A stretch of 25,366 bases of DNA from CAYXXZ01 sp964469165 (GCA_964469165.1 CAYXXZ010000043.1:1-25366); one strand, 5' to 3'. Positions 1-7,278 are shown, counted from the stretch's first letter. Numbers and translations: made by a program. Notes: generated from the sequence alone by a model not told the origin.

Positions 1-1
1 T

Positions 2-313
2 TCTGTCGATGATTTCCGCAAGGCATTCAGCGACGCCGCATCGAAAGTGTTCGGTGCCGGCTGGGCGTGGCTCATCCTCACGGAAGACGGCTCGCTGTTG
101 ATCACCACCACAGCCAACCAGGACAACCCGTTGATGGATGTGGTGCCGGCACGGGGTACGCCGCTGTTGGCGCTGGATGTGTGGGAGCACGCCTATTATC
201 TGCAATACCAGAACAAACGGGCGGACTATGTCGAACGCTGGTGGGATGTCGTCAACTGGCATGCCGTCAACGAGCGCTTCGAGGCAGCGGTGGCCATGCC
301 GGCAACGGAATGA
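2..313 (+). CDS. sodB: Superoxide dismutase (Fe/Mn type), C-terminal fragment
   Basis: This is the 3' end of an iron or manganese superoxide dismutase, which converts superoxide to oxygen and hydrogen peroxide in the cytoplasm. The reading frame is open from base 2 and the start lies outside the window. About 103 residues are visible, roughly the last half of a protein of about 195 residues. The metal-binding signature DVWEHAYY is complete and supplies two of the four metal ligands (Asp and His). It is preceded by the family's GAGWAWL segment and followed by YVERWWDVVNWHAVNERF, typical of the C-terminus. The two N-terminal His ligands are off the window. Fe and Mn forms cannot be told apart with certainty from this part, though the sequence reads closest to SodB. 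No clear terminator follows. Confidence 0.93.
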   Translation, partial: SVDDFRKAFSDAASKVFGAGWAWLILTEDGSLLITTTANQDNPLMDVVPARGTPLLALDVWEHAYYLQYQNKRADYVERWWDVVNWHAVNERFEAAVAMPATE

Positions 314-406
314 ACGCACGACAGCGGGTATCAGCTCGATCATCGAAAAAACATTGGGCACGGAGGGTGTGCGCGCACGAAGACGCGACTTTTCACGCGG
401 CAGCTA

Positions 407-415
407 TGGTATAAC
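407..415 (+). promoter_or_regulatory. Extended -10 promoter for the small secreted protein gene
   Basis: TG, one base, then TATAAC forms an extended -10 element about 45 nt upstream of the ATG at 460. No good -35 hexamer is visible, which is normal for extended -10 promoters. Transcription would start near 422 and give a leader of about 38 nt ending in the ribosome site AAGGAG. This is inferred from motif match only. Confidence 0.45.
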
Positions 416-459
416 CTGCGCCCTCATCTGCCGACTACTGCAACTATGAAGGAGTTTTC

Positions 460-831
460 ATGAAAACACTGCCACTTGCCGGAGCCTTACTCGTTCTGGG
501 TTTGTCCTGCACCGCGCTCGCCGAGGATCGCCCCGATCATTTCCACGGCAAATCCGCTGACACCCTGGAAGCGGCCGTTGCGAACTTTTCGGAATACAAC
601 GAAAAACTCGCGGCCCTTCTCGCCAAGGATGATCTGGAACCCGTGGACATGGCGCAGGTTCACGAGCTGACCTACACCCTGGAAAACGCGCTGGAAAAGA
701 TCAGCGAAGAACTTGACGAACTGGCGGATACGCTGGAAGAGGTGCACGTCGCATCTGAAAAGCTCGATGCCGAGGTGGTGAAAACACAAGGGCAGAAATA
801 TCTGGAAACGGCTCGGAAAATCGTCCAGTAG
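460..831 (+). CDS. Small exported protein, DUF6746-like
   Basis: The product has 123 residues. Residues 1-21 form a clear Sec signal peptide (Lys at 2, a hydrophobic core, ALA before the predicted cut). The Cys at 17 is not in a proper lipobox, so a soluble periplasmic protein is more likely than a lipoprotein. The mature part is acidic and almost wholly helical, with repeated Leu/Glu spacing (ALEKISEELDELADTLEEV), suggesting a coiled coil or helical bundle. It resembles small gammaproteobacterial proteins annotated as DUF6746; I recall the VHELTYTLENALEKI core from that family, but this has not been checked by search. Function is unknown. A strong AAGGAG ribosome site lies just upstream of the ATG. 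The gene stands alone, with its own promoter, between sodB and a convergent higA. Confidence 0.85.
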   Translation: MKTLPLAGALLVLGLSCTALAEDRPDHFHGKSADTLEAAVANFSEYNEKLAALLAKDDLEPVDMAQVHELTYTLENALEKISEELDELADTLEEVHVASEKLDAEVVKTQGQKYLETARKIVQ

Positions 832-843
832 TACTTTGCGGTG

Positions 844-874
844 CCGGCGGCTCCGAATCCATCCGAGTCGCCGG
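844..874. terminator. Imperfect hairpin between convergent genes
   Basis: Arms of 13 nt starting CCGGCGG and ending GTCGCCGG pair at 11 of 13 positions around a 5-nt loop, 12 nt after the stop of the small secreted gene. A T-rich run follows only about 23 nt later (897-911), so this is not a canonical intrinsic terminator on the plus strand. It may still help separate two convergent genes. Confidence 0.3.
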
Positions 875-910
875 ACGACCTTTATCCTTCGAAAATAGTT
901 TTTCTCTTTT

Positions 911-1186
911 TCATGCTGCACCACGACCATGGCGAAGTTGGAACAGGTCGTAACTGGCCTGCATGGACAACCAGCATTCAGCGCTTCCGGCACCCGCTTG
1001 TTCCAGCGCCAACGCCATTTCCGGCGTTACCGAGGCGCTGCCATTGATCACCCGGTTCAGGGTGTTGCGATGACAGCCCAGCCGGTCGGCCACCATGGCC
1101 ACGCTGCCGATCTTCTGTCCATCCTCGTTCTCGATCAGGCGCTGCCGAATGATACGGCCCGGATGAGAAGGGTTATACATAGGCAT
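911..1186 (-). CDS. higA: HigA-family antitoxin (XRE helix-turn-helix)
   Basis: The product is a 91-residue antitoxin of the HigA/VapI addiction-module family. It binds and neutralises a HigB-type mRNA interferase and represses its own operon. The N-terminus NPSHPGRIIRQRLIE is the family signature. It is followed by an XRE helix-turn-helix (about residues 28-65, with CHRNTLNRVINGSASVTPEMALALE) and the conserved end WLSMQASYDLFQ. Length is normal for the family. The ATG at 1184-1186 lies 13 nt downstream of the stop of the HigB remnant, the usual toxin-then-antitoxin order. Because the partner lacks its N-terminus, HigA may be an orphan antitoxin kept as a regulator or as protection against related toxins. 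This last point is inference. Confidence 0.9.
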   Translation of the reverse strand: MPMYNPSHPGRIIRQRLIENEDGQKIGSVAMVADRLGCHRNTLNRVINGSASVTPEMALALEQAGAGSAECWLSMQASYDLFQLRHGRGAA

Positions 1187-1199
1187 GGTGTTTCTCTCG

Positions 1200-1397
1200 T
1201 TAGTGGTAGTCGTCGTAGTTCAACAGATAGACATTGCCATCTCGAAACTCGAAGAGCAGGCGCCAGTTGCCCGAAACATTGATGGCATACTGACCTTTCA
1301 GTTTTCCTGCCAGAGGATGCAGGTTCCAGCCACCCGCAGCAATGTCATCAAGACGGCTAGCGGCGTCCAGCACGGTCAGGCTTGCTCTAAAACACCT
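1200..1397 (-). pseudogene. higB: HigB/RelE-type toxin remnant lacking its N-terminus
   Basis: Reading the minus strand from 1397 to the TAA at 1200-1202 gives about 65 codons. They include the typical HigB C-terminal two-thirds: LDAASRLDDI, then GGWNLHPLAGKLKGQYAINV, GNWRLLFEF, and the ending DGNVYLLNYDDYH. Intact family members run about 92 residues and begin about 30-35 residues earlier. Here a TGA at 1398-1400 closes the frame and there is no ATG; the best in-frame start is a GTG at 1371-1373, giving 57 residues. The missing part was not found in the other minus-strand frames up to about 1470. The toxin is therefore probably broken, most likely by deletion or replacement of its 5' end. 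It lies directly upstream of higA. Confidence 0.75.
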
Positions 1398-1426
1398 TCA
1401 CATCTTAGAATGATACCTATTATCAT
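1397..1426 (+). promoter_or_regulatory. Candidate sigma-70 promoter of the ECF sigma gene
   Basis: TTCACA at 1397-1402 (five of six to TTGACA) and TATCAT at 1421-1426 (five of six to TATAAT) are 18 nt apart. The -10 lies inside the Fur box, so bound Fur-iron would block polymerase. This is inferred from motifs and spacing. Confidence 0.4.
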
Positions 1427-1427
1427 T
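1409..1427. promoter_or_regulatory. Fur box upstream of the ECF sigma factor gene
   Basis: The 19-bp site has perfect 7-bp inverted arms, AATGATA and TATCATT, around five bases. Its central 15 bases match the TGATAATnATTATCA Fur consensus at 12 of 14 defined positions. It ends 66 nt before the ATG of the FecI-type gene and overlaps a candidate promoter. Fur with iron(II) should repress the sigma gene when iron is plentiful, as in known FecI, FpvI and FiuI systems. Confidence 0.82.
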
Positions 1428-1493
1428 TGCGAAAATGCCTCGTGAGGCTATTGAAAGCCTGCAAGAGGTGAGATTCGCCAGCCAGTCGACACA

Positions 1494-2039
1494 ATGACAA
1501 AACGCAGATTCACATCACTGTCCCAGGCGGTGGAGGCATACTACGACGAATTGCGGCAGTTTGTCCGCCGCCGGACAGGCTCGTCCACGATGGCCGAGGA
1601 TGTGGTTCAGGAAACCTGGATTCGCGCCACCACTACCAATGCGACACTGCCGGATAATCCACGGGCCTATCTGTACCGCATGGCAAGTAATGTGGCTGTG
1701 GATCATGTGCGGCGACGGCAGGCATGGGAGCGGATGGGGCGATGTCCTGGCACCGAGTCGGACGAGGAGGCTTCATCAGGAATGGAGGAGGTGCCAGATC
1801 AGGCTCCTGATCCCCTGCAAATCGTGATTTCACGGCAGGAGTTGGCAGCTCTCGACACTGCTGTGCGTGAGTTGCCGGATAAGTGCCGCGAAGTCTTTCT
1901 GCTCTACCGTGGTCGTGGTCTCACCATGAGGGAGATCGCGGCGCACCTTTCCATATCGGACAAAACCGTCGAGAAGCACATCACCCGCGCCATGGTGCAT
2001 TGCCGGGCGCGCCTGAAGGAAGCGGGGCGCGAAATCTGA
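1494..2039 (+). CDS. ECF sigma factor, FecI type (iron-responsive)
   Basis: The product is a 181-residue extracytoplasmic-function sigma factor of the FecI/FpvI/PvdS group. Sigma region 2 spans about residues 14-80, with YYDELRQFVRRRTGS, the AEDVVQETWIRA segment and PRAYLYRMASNVAVDHVRRR. Region 4 spans about 120-170, with LPDKCREVFLLYRGRGLTMREIAAHLSISDKTVEKHI, a helix-turn-helix reading the -35 element. The linker between them is acidic and slightly long. The sequence is followed by a FecR homologue and a TonB receptor with an STN domain, the standard cell-surface signalling order. The ribosome site is poor: AAGAGGTGAG lies about 23 nt before the ATG, and no better in-frame start exists before the stop at 1452. 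The predicted role is to activate the downstream receptor gene when ferric siderophore is sensed. Confidence 0.92.
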   Translation: MTKRRFTSLSQAVEAYYDELRQFVRRRTGSSTMAEDVVQETWIRATTTNATLPDNPRAYLYRMASNVAVDHVRRRQAWERMGRCPGTESDEEASSGMEEVPDQAPDPLQIVISRQELAALDTAVRELPDKCREVFLLYRGRGLTMREIAAHLSISDKTVEKHITRAMVHCRARLKEAGREI

Positions 2040-2195
2040 TGTGGCATTTTGCACACGAACTGGGGGAAAACGACTCCGCCGCACGTCTTATTCCACAACA
2101 CCAGGTATCATCCGGCTGTCACTCCGCGTGGGAGCAGCGGCGCAGCGATGGCCCATGCCACACTTGCTCGAACGCACAGTCCGGCGAATAGTTCG

Positions 2196-3200
2196 ATGGA
2201 TGAATTATCCAAAAAAATGCTTGAAGAAGCCGCGATCTGGCAGGCACGGCTGCAGGACGTGGCATCGAATAGTGCCGAGGAGCAAAAACTTCATGCCGAT
2301 TTCAACCAATGGCTGAAGGCAGATCCTCGCCATCGGCAGGCGTATGTCGAAATGGAAGCGTTGTGGGGTGCGCTTGAAAACCCGGTCGAAAAAGCGATGG
2401 CCGCGCAACCTGAAGAGAGTGGCCGGCAAACTGTCGCACACTCCTCGTCAAGCAACGCTGTTCTTGTGCAAACCAGATTGTCCGTGAACAGGTTGGCCGT
2501 GGCAGCTTGCCTGGTACTGGCGCTATGCGTCACGGTCGGCTGGCAGCAGGACTGGGCAACCCGCTGGCGCAGCGACCACGTCACTATCGCGGGTGAGCGA
2601 AAGTCCGTGATCGCGGATGACGGCAGCCGCATCACTCTCAATACGGATAGCGCGCTGGCGATGAACTACGGCGCCGAAGAGCGTCGCGTGCGGTTGTTGA
2701 AAGGCGAAGCCTGGTTCGACGTGGCAGCGGGCGACAGGCGTTCTTTCGTCGTGACTACCACCGCAGGCGAGGTGAGGGTAACCGGCACCCGTTTCAATGT
2801 GCGCATGAGCGGCGATGGCGCCCTGGTCAGCCTGGATGAAGGCCGGGTGGAACTGCGAATGCCAGATATGACGAGCGAAGCCCCGGTCGTGCTCATGCCA
2901 GGTCAACAGGCGCTGTTGACCGGCAATCACATCAGTGAGCCCCTGGCGTTCGATCGCACAGCCGTTACCGCCTGGTTGCGGGGCCAGTTCGTGTTTTACA
3001 AAACACCGCTCTCGGAGGTGGTGGATACGCTCAACCGTCATAGGCGGGGTCGCATCCTGATTGCCCGACAGGAACTCAACGACCTTGAAGTCAGCGGTAT
3101 ATTTTCCACCCTGGACCCCGATGCCGCGCTGCAAGCGATTGTCGGCACCTTGCCCGTCCAGCAGACCCGTCTCACGGATTATCTCGTCCTGCTTCGCTAG
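2196..3200 (+). CDS. FecR-type anti-sigma regulator
   Basis: The product is an inner-membrane FecR-family protein that holds the ECF sigma factor and relays the siderophore signal from the receptor. From the ATG at 2196 it has 334 residues. An N-terminal cytoplasmic DUF4880-type domain (about 9-60, EEAAIWQARLQ, WLKADPRHRQAYVEME) is followed by one membrane segment (about 100-116) and the periplasmic FecR domain (about 127-222, with DDGSRITLNTDSAL, LLKGEAWFDV, VTGTRFNVR and LDEGRVEL). The C-terminal domain (about 260-334) is DUF4974/STN-like. The start is uncertain: the frame stays open upstream to a TTG at 2049 and an ATG at 2148 (with GGAG 13 nt before it), but those extra residues do not look like the family. 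The gap from the sigma gene is unusually long at 156 nt. Confidence 0.9.
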   Translation: MDELSKKMLEEAAIWQARLQDVASNSAEEQKLHADFNQWLKADPRHRQAYVEMEALWGALENPVEKAMAAQPEESGRQTVAHSSSSNAVLVQTRLSVNRLAVAACLVLALCVTVGWQQDWATRWRSDHVTIAGERKSVIADDGSRITLNTDSALAMNYGAEERRVRLLKGEAWFDVAAGDRRSFVVTTTAGEVRVTGTRFNVRMSGDGALVSLDEGRVELRMPDMTSEAPVVLMPGQQALLTGNHISEPLAFDRTAVTAWLRGQFVFYKTPLSEVVDTLNRHRRGRILIARQELNDLEVSGIFSTLDPDAALQAIVGTLPVQQTRLTDYLVLLR

Positions 3201-3420
3201 GGCCTGTTGATGTTTCGTTGCAGACTATTGAAAAGAAAAAACCCGCAAAATTACAGATTCCTGCGCCAACAATAGAGCGATTTGCGATTGACCGTCGAAG
3301 AGATGTCGCACCACATGTCCGCGGCGTGATCTCTGACGTCGACAGACCCTGATCTTCCAAAAAAATTTCCCGCCGGACTGGGGGATCGCTTCTCGTTAAC
3401 ACGTCTTACTCTTGCATGAG

Positions 3421-3439
3421 AAAAGAAATCGTTATCATT
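3421..3439. promoter_or_regulatory. Weak Fur-like half site before the receptor gene
   Basis: TTATCATT with partial symmetry upstream matches the 15-base Fur core at about 9 of 14 positions and ends just before the GGAGG ribosome site of the receptor gene. Only one half is good, so Fur binding is doubtful. The rest of the 256-nt gap 3201-3456 is AT-richer and probably holds the ECF-dependent promoter, but I could not assign its elements with confidence. Confidence 0.25.
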
Positions 3440-3456
3440 TTTATCGGAGGGGCACG

Positions 3457-5991
3457 ATGACACGAGATAGAGACAGCGTAAAAGCGGGCATTGAAACAAC
3501 CATACCCTTTGCGGGGCGCGGTATTCTGGCGGCGGCCATTGCCTTGGCCCTGGCGTCGGCGGCGCCGGTTGTGGCGCAGGACGGGAACGCTTCCCAAGCG
3601 GCGACAGAATCGCGGTCGCAGCAGAGATATCAGTTCGATATCCCCGCCATGCCGTTGCCACAGGCTATCGCGGAGTTGTCCGCCGTGACCGGCTTGCAGG
3701 TGCTCTACACCGAGCGCTCGACCTTCAAGCACACCGCGCCCGCCCTGCGAGGCTCCTATACCGTCAGTCAAGCGTTGCAGCGCCTGTTGTCTGGCACCGG
3801 CTTGACGATGCGTTTTACCGGTGCGAATTCCGCGACCATCGAGTTGGCAAGCCAGGGCGGCGTGAAGAAGCTGTCGACGGTAAGGGTGTCGGCAGATAGT
3901 TTGACAGCGGGTGTTTCAACGGAAGGAAGTGGCTCATTGACGACGGCTGGGCCCGTCAATACGGCGACCGGCCTGCCACTCAGCCTGCGTGACACGCCAC
4001 AGTCGGTCACCGTGATGACCCGTGAGCGATTGGACCAGCAAAATCTCAACACCCTGGCAGACGTTGCCGAACAGGTGACAGGCGTGTACTACAACAACAA
4101 AGGCACGTCCATTGGTGGTAGAACACTGATGTATTCACGCGGCTACGAGGTGGACAGTTACCAGATCGATGGCGTCAACGTACCCTGGGAGGCGCTGGCC
4201 GAATCGGAGCGCTACGGGCACGGTTCGCTGGATACGGCGATCTACGACTCCGTCACGGTGGTGCGCGGCTCCACCGGATTGCTGACGGGCGCGGGTGATC
4301 CCAGCGCACTCATGGCGCTCACGCGCAAGAAACCGACACAGGAGTTTCGGGCGTTTGTCGAAGCCAACGCCGGTAGCTGGGAGCACTACCGCGCGATGGT
4401 GGATGTGGGCGGCCCCCTGAATGGATCGGGCAGCCTGCGCGGGCGTGTCGTCGCCGCCTACGACCAGGGCGAAACCTGGGTCGACGACTACAGCAATGAA
4501 CGCAGCATCTTTTATGGCGTCCTGGAGGCGGACCTCGGCCAGCACACATTGCTGACGCTGACTCTGGAGCACGGTACCGCCGACAGCGAAGGCGCGCCCT
4601 GGGCGGAAGACTACGGCACGCCTTTGTATTTTGCCGGTGGTGTCATACCGATCGCCAAGGACACCAGTACCAATGTGGCGCCGCATTGGTCGTATCTGAA
4701 CAGCGATCGAAGCTATTTTTCCATGACCCTCGATCACCAGTTCAACGATGCCTGGCGAGCCAGGCTCAGCTACGGCTACGGCAAGTTCAATTCCGATATG
4801 CGCCGCGGCATGGTCAACGCCATTCCCGCCAATGGTGCGCTGACGGCAGCGCGCGTGCTGAGCCTCGACTACAGCTACGACACCCACATCATCGATGCCC
4901 AGGTGAATGGTAAATTCCACATGTTCGGTCGCGAGCACGAGCTGGTCGCTGGTTTCAACCTGTATCGCAACGATCAGGAGGCTCCGCTCGGCGTCTATGA
5001 CGTGCTTCCCGCGCAGGCGTTCTGGAACGACGGACACCTGCACTACGGGGATCCGGACTGGAGTGCGCTGCCCGGTTCATCCGGAGATTATCCATTCGAT
5101 ATCGATACCCGCCAGAAAGGTGTGTATCTCGCCACGCGATTGCGTCCGGCGGAGCGATTGTCGGTGATATTGGGAGGGCGTTTGACCGACTGGGAGTACT
5201 TCTACGCTGATCGCGCCACGCCCGACCACGACTACTATGTCTACAGCGATCTCGATTACAGCAATGAATTCACGCCCTACGCGGGCCTGGTGGTGGAGGT
5301 CACCGATAATTTTTCAGGTTATGCGAGCTACACGCAGATTTTCAAACCGCAGGAATTGCGGGACATCGAAGGCAATCTGCTCGAACCGGAGGAGGGCACC
5401 ACATACGAGGCCGGTATCAAAGGGGAGTGGTTCGACGGCCGCCTGAATGCGAGTGCCGCGCTGTTCGAGTCGAAGCGCGACAATATCGCCGTGGCGCTGA
5501 GGGACGAAAACGGTCCCATTCTGACGCCGAAGGGCGATCCGGCTTTTCGCGCGAAAGACCACACCAAGGGCCGTGGCTGGGAGCTGGAAGTGGCGGGCGA
5601 GCTGATAGAAGGGTGGCGGATTCAGGCCGGCTACACGCAGTTCAGGAACGAAGACAGCGACGGCAATGTGCTCGACACGGCGCAGCCCGAGCAGATGCTT
5701 AAGCTTTACACCGACTACCAACTCATGCCCCGGCTCAGGGTGGGTGGTAGTTTGCGTTGGCAGGATGGCACCTCGGCAAACCCTGCCTGGATTGTCGGCG
5801 ACCCCGGTCGTTACGATATCGGCAGCTACTTCGTGCTGGGGTTGAATGCCGGTTACGAACTGAGCGAGCAGCTGTCACTCGACCTGGTCGTCAACAATTT
5901 GCTGGATGAGGAGTACCGCGTCAGTAACTACAGTCACTCCTACGGCGCGCCGCGTCATTTTATGCTCGAGGCGCGGTATACGTTTTACTGA
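3457..5991 (+). CDS. TonB-dependent siderophore receptor with STN signalling domain
   Basis: The product is an outer-membrane ferric-siderophore transporter and signal transducer of 844 residues from the ATG at 3457, which has a good GGAGG site 6 nt upstream. A signal peptide covers about residues 1-41. An STN domain (about 58-130, FDIPAMPLPQAIAELSAVTGLQ) contacts FecR-type regulators. The plug (about 175-285) contains LRDTPQSVTVMTRERL, VTGVYYNN and TVVRGSTGLLTGAGDPSA. A long beta barrel follows, with TRQKGVYLATRL and EEGTTYEAGIKGEW, ending in PRHFMLEARYTFY with the terminal aromatic residue needed for outer-membrane assembly. The sequence reads like FhuE, FpvA and pseudobactin receptors, suggesting a hydroxamate or mixed siderophore, but the ligand cannot be fixed from sequence alone. 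No siderophore biosynthesis gene is in the window, so a xenosiderophore is possible. Confidence 0.94.
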   Translation: MTRDRDSVKAGIETTIPFAGRGILAAAIALALASAAPVVAQDGNASQAATESRSQQRYQFDIPAMPLPQAIAELSAVTGLQVLYTERSTFKHTAPALRGSYTVSQALQRLLSGTGLTMRFTGANSATIELASQGGVKKLSTVRVSADSLTAGVSTEGSGSLTTAGPVNTATGLPLSLRDTPQSVTVMTRERLDQQNLNTLADVAEQVTGVYYNNKGTSIGGRTLMYSRGYEVDSYQIDGVNVPWEALAESERYGHGSLDTAIYDSVTVVRGSTGLLTGAGDPSALMALTRKKPTQEFRAFVEANAGSWEHYRAMVDVGGPLNGSGSLRGRVVAAYDQGETWVDDYSNERSIFYGVLEADLGQHTLLTLTLEHGTADSEGAPWAEDYGTPLYFAGGVIPIAKDTSTNVAPHWSYLNSDRSYFSMTLDHQFNDAWRARLSYGYGKFNSDMRRGMVNAIPANGALTAARVLSLDYSYDTHIIDAQVNGKFHMFGREHELVAGFNLYRNDQEAPLGVYDVLPAQAFWNDGHLHYGDPDWSALPGSSGDYPFDIDTRQKGVYLATRLRPAERLSVILGGRLTDWEYFYADRATPDHDYYVYSDLDYSNEFTPYAGLVVEVTDNFSGYASYTQIFKPQELRDIEGNLLEPEEGTTYEAGIKGEWFDGRLNASAALFESKRDNIAVALRDENGPILTPKGDPAFRAKDHTKGRGWELEVAGELIEGWRIQAGYTQFRNEDSDGNVLDTAQPEQMLKLYTDYQLMPRLRVGGSLRWQDGTSANPAWIVGDPGRYDIGSYFVLGLNAGYELSEQLSLDLVVNNLLDEEYRVSNYSHSYGAPRHFMLEARYTFY

Positions 5992-6002
5992 TGAGGGTTT
6001 GA

Positions 6003-6023
6003 GTTTAACGTTTCACGTTGCAG
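6003..6023. repeat. Heptad array, GTTTCAC class, single arm
   Basis: Three consecutive heptamers (GTTTAAC, GTTTCAC, GTTGCAG) stand 11 nt after the receptor stop codon. They match the left arms of the paired elements at 9438, 14615 and 22175. No inverted partner is seen before the next, different-class element at 6080. It may be a decayed half-element. Confidence 0.7.
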
Positions 6024-6079
6024 GTAGGGCGTGCGGCGATCGTGGTACAGGGAGCTTCAACCTTGTGGACGCAGCGCGA

Positions 6080-6192
6080 GCTGTAAGCCATAAGCTTTAA
6101 GCAGGAGCGCTGCAGGAACTGGGCTCTGCCAGCGTTTGACTTACAGCTTACAGCTTACAGCTTACAGCTAAACGACAGCCCGTAGCTTATAG
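6080..6192. repeat. Heptad inverted element, GCTNTAA class
   Basis: The left arm has three heptamers (GCTGTAA, GCCATAA, GCTTTAA; 6080-6100). The right arm has four perfect tandem CTTACAG units (6140-6167), the reverse complement class. The arms pair at about 19 of 22 positions around a 39-nt spacer that begins GCAGGAG. A further GCTTATA copy at 6185-6191 overlaps the stop codon of the minus-strand lysR gene. The element lies between the tails of the convergent receptor and lysR genes. Confidence 0.8.
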
Positions 6193-7083
6193 CCGGGGCT
6201 TTCGGATCGTTTCATCCGCATGCGTCATCAGCAGGGCAAGAAATGCCTGCGCGGCGTTGGAGAGTGTTTTTTCGCTGTGATAGATGCACCCCAGGTGGCG
6301 GCGAAGGCTGAGTTCTGGACAATCCAGGCTGCGCAGGCTGTCGTCCGCCATGACCGCGGGCAGGATGCTCCAGCCGAGGCCCACGGAGACCAGCATGCGA
6401 ATCGTCTCCAGGTAATTGGTGGCCATGGTGGCATCGAGGTTGTAGCCGGCCTCGTCGAAGCGTCTCTTGACCATGCGTCCGGTATAGGTGTCGAGGCCGG
6501 GCAGGATCACGGGGTGGCGGCTCAATTCCGCGAGGGTGATGTTGTCGGCGTCGGCGAGCTCATGGTCGCGAGATACCATGGGCACCAACGGATCGAGCCA
6601 GATGGCCTGGCTGAGCACGCGAGGGTGGGGCTCGGGCGCCAGGGTAATCACGGCGATCTCGAAGCGGCCGTGGAGGACGCCTTCGTAGGCCACCTCCGAA
6701 TCCATGAACTCCGCTTCGAGGCTGACACCGGGGTTGGTGCTGGCAAAGGCTTTGAGGATGGGTGGCAGACGATGCAGTCCCAGGTGATGGCTGATGGCGA
6801 GGCGCAAGCTGCCGGCGACACTACCGGACAGGTCGTGGATCGCCTGGCGCGCTTCACGGATCTCGCCGAGAATGCGGTGTGCCCTGGGCAGCAGCTCGCG
6901 ACCTGCCGGCGTGAGATAGATGGTGCGCGAGATACGGTCGAACAGTCGGCACTCCAGCTGTTCTTCCAGCTGTGCGATGCGCTTGCTGATGGCCGGCTGG
7001 GTAATATGTACGCGTTCCACGGCTGCCGAAAAGGAGCCCGCTTCGGCAACGGCGACAAAGGCTTCGAGCAGTTGTGTATCCAT
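6187..7083 (-). CDS. LysR-family transcriptional regulator, divergent from leuCD
   Basis: The product is a 298-residue LysR-type regulator. The N-terminal winged helix-turn-helix (about 1-60) reads MDTQLLEAFVAVAEAGSFSA and then TQPAISKRIAQLEEQLECRLFDR. A linker helix leads to a two-lobed effector domain (about 90-295, with GSLRLAISHHLGLHRLP, ISR-like MVSRDHELAD and VSVGLGWSILPAVM). It is transcribed away from leuC across a 253-nt gap that contains a good LysR-type palindrome. A LysR gene holds the same place next to leuC in Pseudomonas. The likely role is control of leucine-pathway genes and of itself, but the effector is unknown. The last Leu codon and stop overlap a heptad repeat copy, so that repeat may have set the end of the protein. 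Confidence 0.9.
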   Translation of the reverse strand: MDTQLLEAFVAVAEAGSFSAAVERVHITQPAISKRIAQLEEQLECRLFDRISRTIYLTPAGRELLPRAHRILGEIREARQAIHDLSGSVAGSLRLAISHHLGLHRLPPILKAFASTNPGVSLEAEFMDSEVAYEGVLHGRFEIAVITLAPEPHPRVLSQAIWLDPLVPMVSRDHELADADNITLAELSRHPVILPGLDTYTGRMVKRRFDEAGYNLDATMATNYLETIRMLVSVGLGWSILPAVMADDSLRSLDCPELSLRRHLGCIYHSEKTLSNAAQAFLALLMTHADETIRKPRL

Positions 7084-7108
7084 GGTTTGTCTCTGGTGTG
7101 GAAAGGCA

Positions 7109-7175
7109 GCTATAAGCTGTAAGCAGGACTCTGGTGTAGCAGTGGTTTCTCCAAGGCTGCTGCTTAGCGCTTATG
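7109..7175. repeat. Degenerate heptad inverted element, GCTNTAA class
   Basis: Heptamers GCTATAA and GCTGTAA (7109-7122), then GCAGGAC, form the left arm. The reverse complement of about 7157-7175 contains ATAAGC, GCTAAGC and AGC, matching the left arm at 13 of 15 core positions. The spacer is about 30 nt. The element lies just upstream of lysR, between it and the operator palindrome, so it is in the lysR leader. Confidence 0.6.
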
Positions 7176-7235
7176 GTTTCTCGTCGATCCTCAATGAACC
7201 CTGATTTCTTTTTCGCCAATTCTGGCATCTTTCGA

Positions 7236-7262
7236 GGTTTGATTCCAGATTGGAATCAAACC
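7236..7262. promoter_or_regulatory. LysR-type operator palindrome between lysR and leuC
   Basis: Two perfect 12-bp inverted arms (GGTTTGATTCCA and its complement) flank three bases, GAT. The inner part fits the LysR-family T-N11-A rule (ATTCC, five bases, GGAAT). It lies about 17 nt upstream of a candidate -35 for leuC and between the divergent genes, as expected for a LysR activator site. Binding by the adjacent LysR protein is inferred. Confidence 0.7.
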
Positions 7263-7278
7263 CATAAAAAATATGAAT

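Noticed and set aside
1200..1397. HigB rescued by a simple frameshift
   Set aside because: Other minus-strand frames upstream to about 1470 do not encode the missing HigB N-terminus.
6140..6167. Tandem repeats as a possible CRISPR array
   Set aside because: Units are 7 bp with no unique spacers between them and no cas gene is present.
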